Source: an uncultured Alphaproteobacteria bacterium (lineage in GTDB: Bacteria > Pseudomonadota > Alphaproteobacteria > CASFRQ01 > SAAU01). Taken from it: a DNA stretch of 17,930 nt. The DNA lies in the NCBI GenBank assembly GCA_949296785.1, contig CASFRQ010000057.1, positions 1 to 17,930 of the forward strand. The letters are read 5' to 3'. The position numbers and the translations under genes were made by a program. The notes under the pieces are model-generated. The model was given only the letters and a program-made list of their open reading frames with translations. It was not told where the DNA came from and made no database searches. Positions 15,172 through 17,930 of the stretch are shown in pieces (position 1 is the first letter of the stretch; each line of letters opens with the position of its first letter).

Positions 15172-15687
15172 ATGGCAGGTAAAGGGAAAAAAATGGCCGC
15201 GAAAGCGGTGACTTTGCTTCTTGTTTCTTCAATGGCTTTTGGAACATTAACAGGATGTGGTGTCTCTGTAAAATTTGCGGCAGTCAAGTCAAAGGATTCC
15301 ATCGCCAATCAGACAGCGGAACAATCGGTTGATCGTACTTTAAAAAACGAAGATATTATCGCAGAGGTTTCGGGATATGATGTGATTGTTGATAATTTTG
15401 CAGGAAGCGGTATAGTCTTTTCAAAATTTTATTTTTACTTTACTGATGATAAAGGGCAAGTTTATTATACGAAGGTAGGAGCAGAGACGGATGCTCATCT
15501 GATTTTGCGCAACTCTATTGGGAAAAAAGTTAATTTGAATAAGGTGAGTGAGGAATTTTCGCAAGTTAAAAAAATAATTGTTCCTGAAGGATTGTTTGTA
15601 TCGGAAAAGTCGGAAGCAAAAACGGTATCTCGGTCTCAGGATGAAGTTTTCTTCTCTTCCGTCAATCGGTTGCAAAAAACGAGATAG
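15172..15687 (+). CDS. Putative lipoprotein of unknown function
   Basis: The 171-residue product has a basic N-terminus, a hydrophobic segment (12-25) and a lipobox L-T-G-C with the lipidated Cys at 29, so it should be a membrane-anchored periplasmic lipoprotein. The mature part (about 143 residues) has a central 'DIIAEVSGYDVIVDNFAGSG' stretch and beta-strand-like segments ('FSKFYFYFTDD', 'VYYTKVGAE'). I recognise no family. AAAGGA is six bases before the ATG. It is first behind a good promoter and is followed after 35 bases by the ferritin/VIT gene with no terminator between. The two are probably cotranscribed, which hints at a shared envelope or metal role. Confidence 0.7.
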   Translation: MAGKGKKMAAKAVTLLLVSSMAFGTLTGCGVSVKFAAVKSKDSIANQTAEQSVDRTLKNEDIIAEVSGYDVIVDNFAGSGIVFSKFYFYFTDDKGQVYYTKVGAETDAHLILRNSIGKKVNLNKVSEEFSQVKKIIVPEGLFVSEKSEAKTVSRSQDEVFFSSVNRLQKTR

Positions 15688-15722
15688 CATAAAACTTATC
15701 AAAAAAAAGAAGGAAAATTGCT

Positions 15723-16616
15723 GTGAAAAGCGAAAAAAGAGGTTATTCTTCATCCTCCCGGAAAATGATGGTGGATTTTCAACAAGACGAGCTGACAAGT
15801 TCTGTGATTTACGCCTATTTTGCCGAGAAAGTGAAGGAGGAAAAGAACAAGGAAGTATTGCGGAAAATTTCAAAAGACGAGGCGCAGCACGCCGTTATCT
15901 GGAAACGCTACACGCATGAAAATCTGCGCCCGAACATGTGGAAAGTTTGGTGGTACGGTTTTTTATTTCATCTGTTAGGATATACTTTTGTCGTTAAACT
16001 TTTGGAATTGCATGAATACGAGGGCGTTTGCTGCTTGGAGAAACTGGAGGCGGAAATTCCGGAAACAAGGCAGATTATTGAAGAGGAAAAAGCTCATGAG
16101 AAGGCCTTGATTGATATGCTGGATGAAGAGCGGCTGAATTATGTCGGCGCGATGGTTTTGGGATTGAATGACGCGTTGGTGGAACTGACGGGAACGATTG
16201 CAGGGTTGACTTTTGTCCTGATGAATTCCTCATTGATTGCCATGGCGGGAATTATTACCGGGATTGCGGCGACTTTATCCATGGCGGCTTCCAACTATTT
16301 GGCAGAAAGGGCGGACGGTAACCCCAAGGCTTTGAAAGCCAGCGTTTATACCGGTTTCAGTTATTTGGTGACGGTTATTTGTTTGGTTCTGCCGTATTTG
16401 ATTTTTCCGCAGGGGATGTATTTGGCGGCGCTGGTGTGCATGATCGGGATTGTGGTGTTTTTGGTCTTTATTTTTAATTATTACATTGCGGTGGTCAGGT
16501 CGGAAGCTTTTTGGCCGAAATTCATTGAAATGTCAACCATCAGCTTGTCAGTAGCGTTAATTTCTTTCCTTATCGGACTGTTGGCAAAGGCTTGTTTCGG
16601 TATAGAAGTCGGGTGA
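15723..16616 (+). CDS. Membrane-bound ferritin / VIT-type iron exporter (MbfA-like)
   Basis: The 297-residue protein joins a ferritin-like erythrin domain to a VIT1/CCC1 transporter domain, the architecture of MbfA. The di-iron ligands are visible: E23, E53-x2-H56, a Glu-rich helix around 95-114, and E122-x2-H125. A hydrophobic stretch (73-94) splits the two helix pairs. The C-terminal half has the VIT motif 'GLNDALVELTGTIAG' (147-161) and about five membrane spans (to 292). In rhizobia and Agrobacterium, MbfA exports iron and lowers iron/peroxide toxicity. The same role is inferred here, suited to a cell with abundant Fe-S enzymes. The start is GTG 15723 with AAGGAA upstream; ATG 15765 has no ribosome site. 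It is slightly shorter than MbfA (about 325). Confidence 0.87.
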   Translation: MKSEKRGYSSSSRKMMVDFQQDELTSSVIYAYFAEKVKEEKNKEVLRKISKDEAQHAVIWKRYTHENLRPNMWKVWWYGFLFHLLGYTFVVKLLELHEYEGVCCLEKLEAEIPETRQIIEEEKAHEKALIDMLDEERLNYVGAMVLGLNDALVELTGTIAGLTFVLMNSSLIAMAGIITGIAATLSMAASNYLAERADGNPKALKASVYTGFSYLVTVICLVLPYLIFPQGMYLAALVCMIGIVVFLVFIFNYYIAVVRSEAFWPKFIEMSTISLSVALISFLIGLLAKACFGIEVG

Positions 16617-16621
16617 CGGTG

Positions 16622-16643
16622 GGGATGCTTTTCATCTTTTTTT
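16622..16643 (+). terminator. Weak terminator after the ferritin/VIT gene
   Basis: GATG (16624-16627) and CATC (16633-16636) form a short stem, extendable by G-T pairs, with a CTTTT loop and seven T. It lies directly behind the stop codon. The stem is weak but the T-run is good. Confidence 0.38.
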
Positions 16644-17144
16644 AGTTTAAGGATAAACCCTTTCTCTCTTGGCGACCAAAAAAAAGACTATGAGGGCGGC
16701 ATGTTGAAGAAAGAGTTTCTCTTTCTTTACTCTTTTTGCAAATGGAGAGGAAAGGCTTCTTTTGATAATTTTTTAAGGTCGGGTTTCCCGTTGCTTTCTT
16801 TTATTTTTGTATGAAAGACTGTTAAGAAGACGGGCCTTTGTCAGAAGCGACGATATCACTAAATGGAAAAAGCTAAAAAAGCGTTCGGAAGGTCAAAAGA
16901 GGACATAAGTAAACATAAAAACCGTTTACTCGTTTTCATTCCCGCGAGAGTAAGCCGCAGAGTTTCTCATAAAAAAATGACCGAGTATCAGGCAGACTTA
17001 TAGTCAAAAGAAAAAACACCCGGAGACCGGCTGAAAAATATGGGAACCGGGATAAAGGAAGGTCTTCCCATTCAAAGGGCGTAGGAAACTTTTCAAAGTA
17101 AAGTTGACCGGTAAGACCTTTCATTCACGGAATGTAATAAGCCG
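16644..17144. other. Spacer without a convincing gene
   Basis: Three small frames were examined. A + 37-codon frame at 16701-16814 has a GAGG-like site and begins inside a perfect 9-bp palindrome AAGAAAGAG/CTCTTTCTT (16707-16727). A + 46-codon frame at 16863-17003 stays open for 27 more codons past its stop. A - strand 62-codon frame (17124-16936) has no ribosome site. None has a recognisable product. The region could contain decayed coding sequence. The MerR gene has no clear terminator here. Confidence 0.45.
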
Positions 17145-17597
17145 TTACAGTTCTAAAGGTGAGGTCAAAGTGCCCAGCACTTTTTTACCTTCCTCCGCTA
17201 TCTCCTTATTCTGGTGGGCTTTTTCCAGACTGCCGACACGGACAGCCTCCGTATAAAGCTTGATTTTATAGCGAATCTTATCCAAGTTTTTTTGCAGTTG
17301 CATTAGCTGTTCTTTGATTTTCTTTTCCTGCAACTTAAACATATCCAACCGTTGAGGTAACGTATTGTCCCCTTCAATAAACCAGTCAATATATTGTTTA
17401 ATGCCTTTAATCGGCATGCCGGTTTCCTTGAGGCATTCAATCATTGCCAGCCAGTTAAGGTCGTTTTGAGAAAAGACCCTTAACCCGGAAGCGCTTTTTT
17501 GTAAAAAAGGAAGCAACCCTTCTTTTTCATAATATCTTAATGTATGGGGGCTGAGGCCTGTTTTTTCGGCCGCCTGCCCGATGGAATAGCCTTTCAT
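17145..17597 (-). CDS. MerR-family transcriptional regulator
   Basis: With ATG 17597 the protein has 150 residues. AAAGGAG (17610-17604) six bases upstream favours this start over a longer 164-residue version. The N-terminal winged helix-turn-helix reads 'YSIGQAAEKTGLSPHTLRYYEKEGLL', and 'RVFSQNDLNWLAMIECLKET' forms the second helix pair. 'GMPIKGIKQY' and a coiled-coil dimerisation helix (about 85-125) follow. There are no Cys or His metal ligands in the C-terminus, so it is unlike the metal sensors and closer to AdhR/YfmP-like regulators, which respond to electrophiles or aldehydes and control oxidoreductases. The ligand and target are not known. No divergent gene starts within the window. 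Confidence 0.9.
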   Translation of the reverse strand: MKGYSIGQAAEKTGLSPHTLRYYEKEGLLPFLQKSASGLRVFSQNDLNWLAMIECLKETGMPIKGIKQYIDWFIEGDNTLPQRLDMFKLQEKKIKEQLMQLQKNLDKIRYKIKLYTEAVRVGSLEKAHQNKEIAEEGKKVLGTLTSPLEL

Positions 17598-17618
17598 TTT
17601 TTTCTCCTTTAATCCGAA

Positions 17619-17647
17619 AGCATATAAAAGCGTTTTCAAAAAGTCAA
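17619..17647 (-). promoter_or_regulatory. Promoter of the MerR gene
   Basis: On the - strand TTGACT (17647-17642) and TATGCT (17624-17619) are 17 bases apart and lie about 22 bases before the chosen start codon. The 17-base spacer is that of an ordinary promoter rather than the 19-base spacer of MerR-activated targets. Confidence 0.58.
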
Positions 17648-17654
17648 CAAATAA

Positions 17655-17677
17655 TTAAGAGTTTGAGTAACCTCTAA
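17655..17677. promoter_or_regulatory. Imperfect dyad upstream of the MerR gene, possible operator
   Basis: TTAAGAGTT and AACCTCTAA form an inverted repeat around TGAGT with a one-base imbalance. It resembles the AGAGTT-AACTCT type of dyad I associate with AdhR-like MerR regulators. It lies just upstream of the -35 box, where it could serve autoregulation or a + strand target beyond the window. Confidence 0.3.
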
Positions 17678-17930
17678 TTTAAAAAAGCGTCCGTCTTTTC
17701 AGATAATGGAAAAAAAGAACGGTTTATGGCAAAAAGCTTTGAAACGGAAAATGAAAAGCGTAAAAAACAGAAATCGGAAAGGTTAAAAAGGAAAAATAAT
17801 GTTTTTACCGTCTTCTTTTTTTACAGAAAGCTTTTACCGAACATTGTTTAACAGAAGATTTTTCTTTGCTTTAAGGACGGAGAATTTTTTCGGAAAAATC
17901 TTTTTTTGATTAAAAAAGAGAAGATAAAAA
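17678..17930. other. AT-rich end of window, no gene seen
   Basis: A 42-codon + frame from an ATG near 17727 (Lys-rich, no ribosome site) is the longest reading and is not supported. No promoter, RNA or repeat is clear. Confidence 0.4.

Noticed and set aside
16863..17003. A 46-codon + frame that stays open past its stop
   Set aside because: There is no ribosome site, no recognisable product, and an overlapping 62-codon frame on the other strand; the evidence is too weak for a gene call.
16936..17124. A 62-codon - strand frame behind the MerR gene
   Set aside because: No Shine-Dalgarno precedes its ATG, and the Phe/Leu-rich sequence shows no family motif.
1..17930. tRNA genes, CRISPR arrays, insertion sequences and attachment sites
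   Set aside because: I looked for T-loop motifs, regularly spaced repeats, transposase motifs and terminal inverted repeats, and found none.

Overview
The window looks like a chromosomal stretch from an uncultured, probably anaerobic and host-associated alphaproteobacterium. Four things point that way: the rpsO-pnp order; a flavin oxidoreductase whose N-terminus resembles an alphaproteobacterial nitronate monooxygenase-like family; a membrane-bound ferritin/VIT protein of the MbfA type; and a NifJ-type pyruvate:ferredoxin oxidoreductase, which implies fermentative or anaerobic metabolism. The prepilin N-terminus recalls gut Alphaproteobacteria of the RF32 type. The lineage is an inference from recalled family traits; no search was run.

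Layout. 1-2575: rpsO and pnp on the + strand, each followed by an intrinsic terminator. 2576-3784: about 1.2 kb with no intact gene. It holds the wreck of a BOF/YgiW-type periplasmic OB-fold gene on the - strand, facing a second frameshifted fragment on the + strand. 3785-5353: nitronate monooxygenase-like flavoprotein. 5354-5743: spacer with a candidate structured RNA (10-bp closing helix around two hairpins). 5744-7373: divergent pair, a type IV prepilin-like protein (-) and a signal-peptide-bearing putative outer-membrane barrel (+). 7460-10499: a compact three-gene - strand operon of paralogous leucine-rich-repeat proteins with its own promoter and terminator. 10500-10988: AT-rich leader with a 20-bp-period direct repeat upstream of nifJ (10989-14534), which ends in a long hairpin plus terminator. 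14650-15171: remnant, a possible small membrane protein, and a good promoter. 15172-16616: a lipoprotein followed after 35 nt by an MbfA-like ferritin/iron exporter. 17145-17597: a MerR-family regulator on the - strand with its promoter and an upstream dyad.

How the genes relate. rpsO/pnp are translation and RNA-decay housekeeping. nifJ feeds acetyl-CoA and reduced ferredoxin or flavodoxin in low-oxygen metabolism, and the ferritin/VIT protein probably protects against iron overload in a cell rich in Fe-S enzymes. The least explained part is the LRR trio. The three proteins share ribonuclease-inhibitor-like repeats, two of them share a 'LSLW' motif near the N-terminus, two share a 'WP' helical module after the repeats, and two end in a 'KTR' tail. 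They carry no signal peptide, enzymatic domain or membrane segment that I can see. Their function is unknown to me; effector-like or scaffold roles are speculation.

The intact genes are separated by unusually long spacers with visible gene decay, which suggests ongoing genome reduction.
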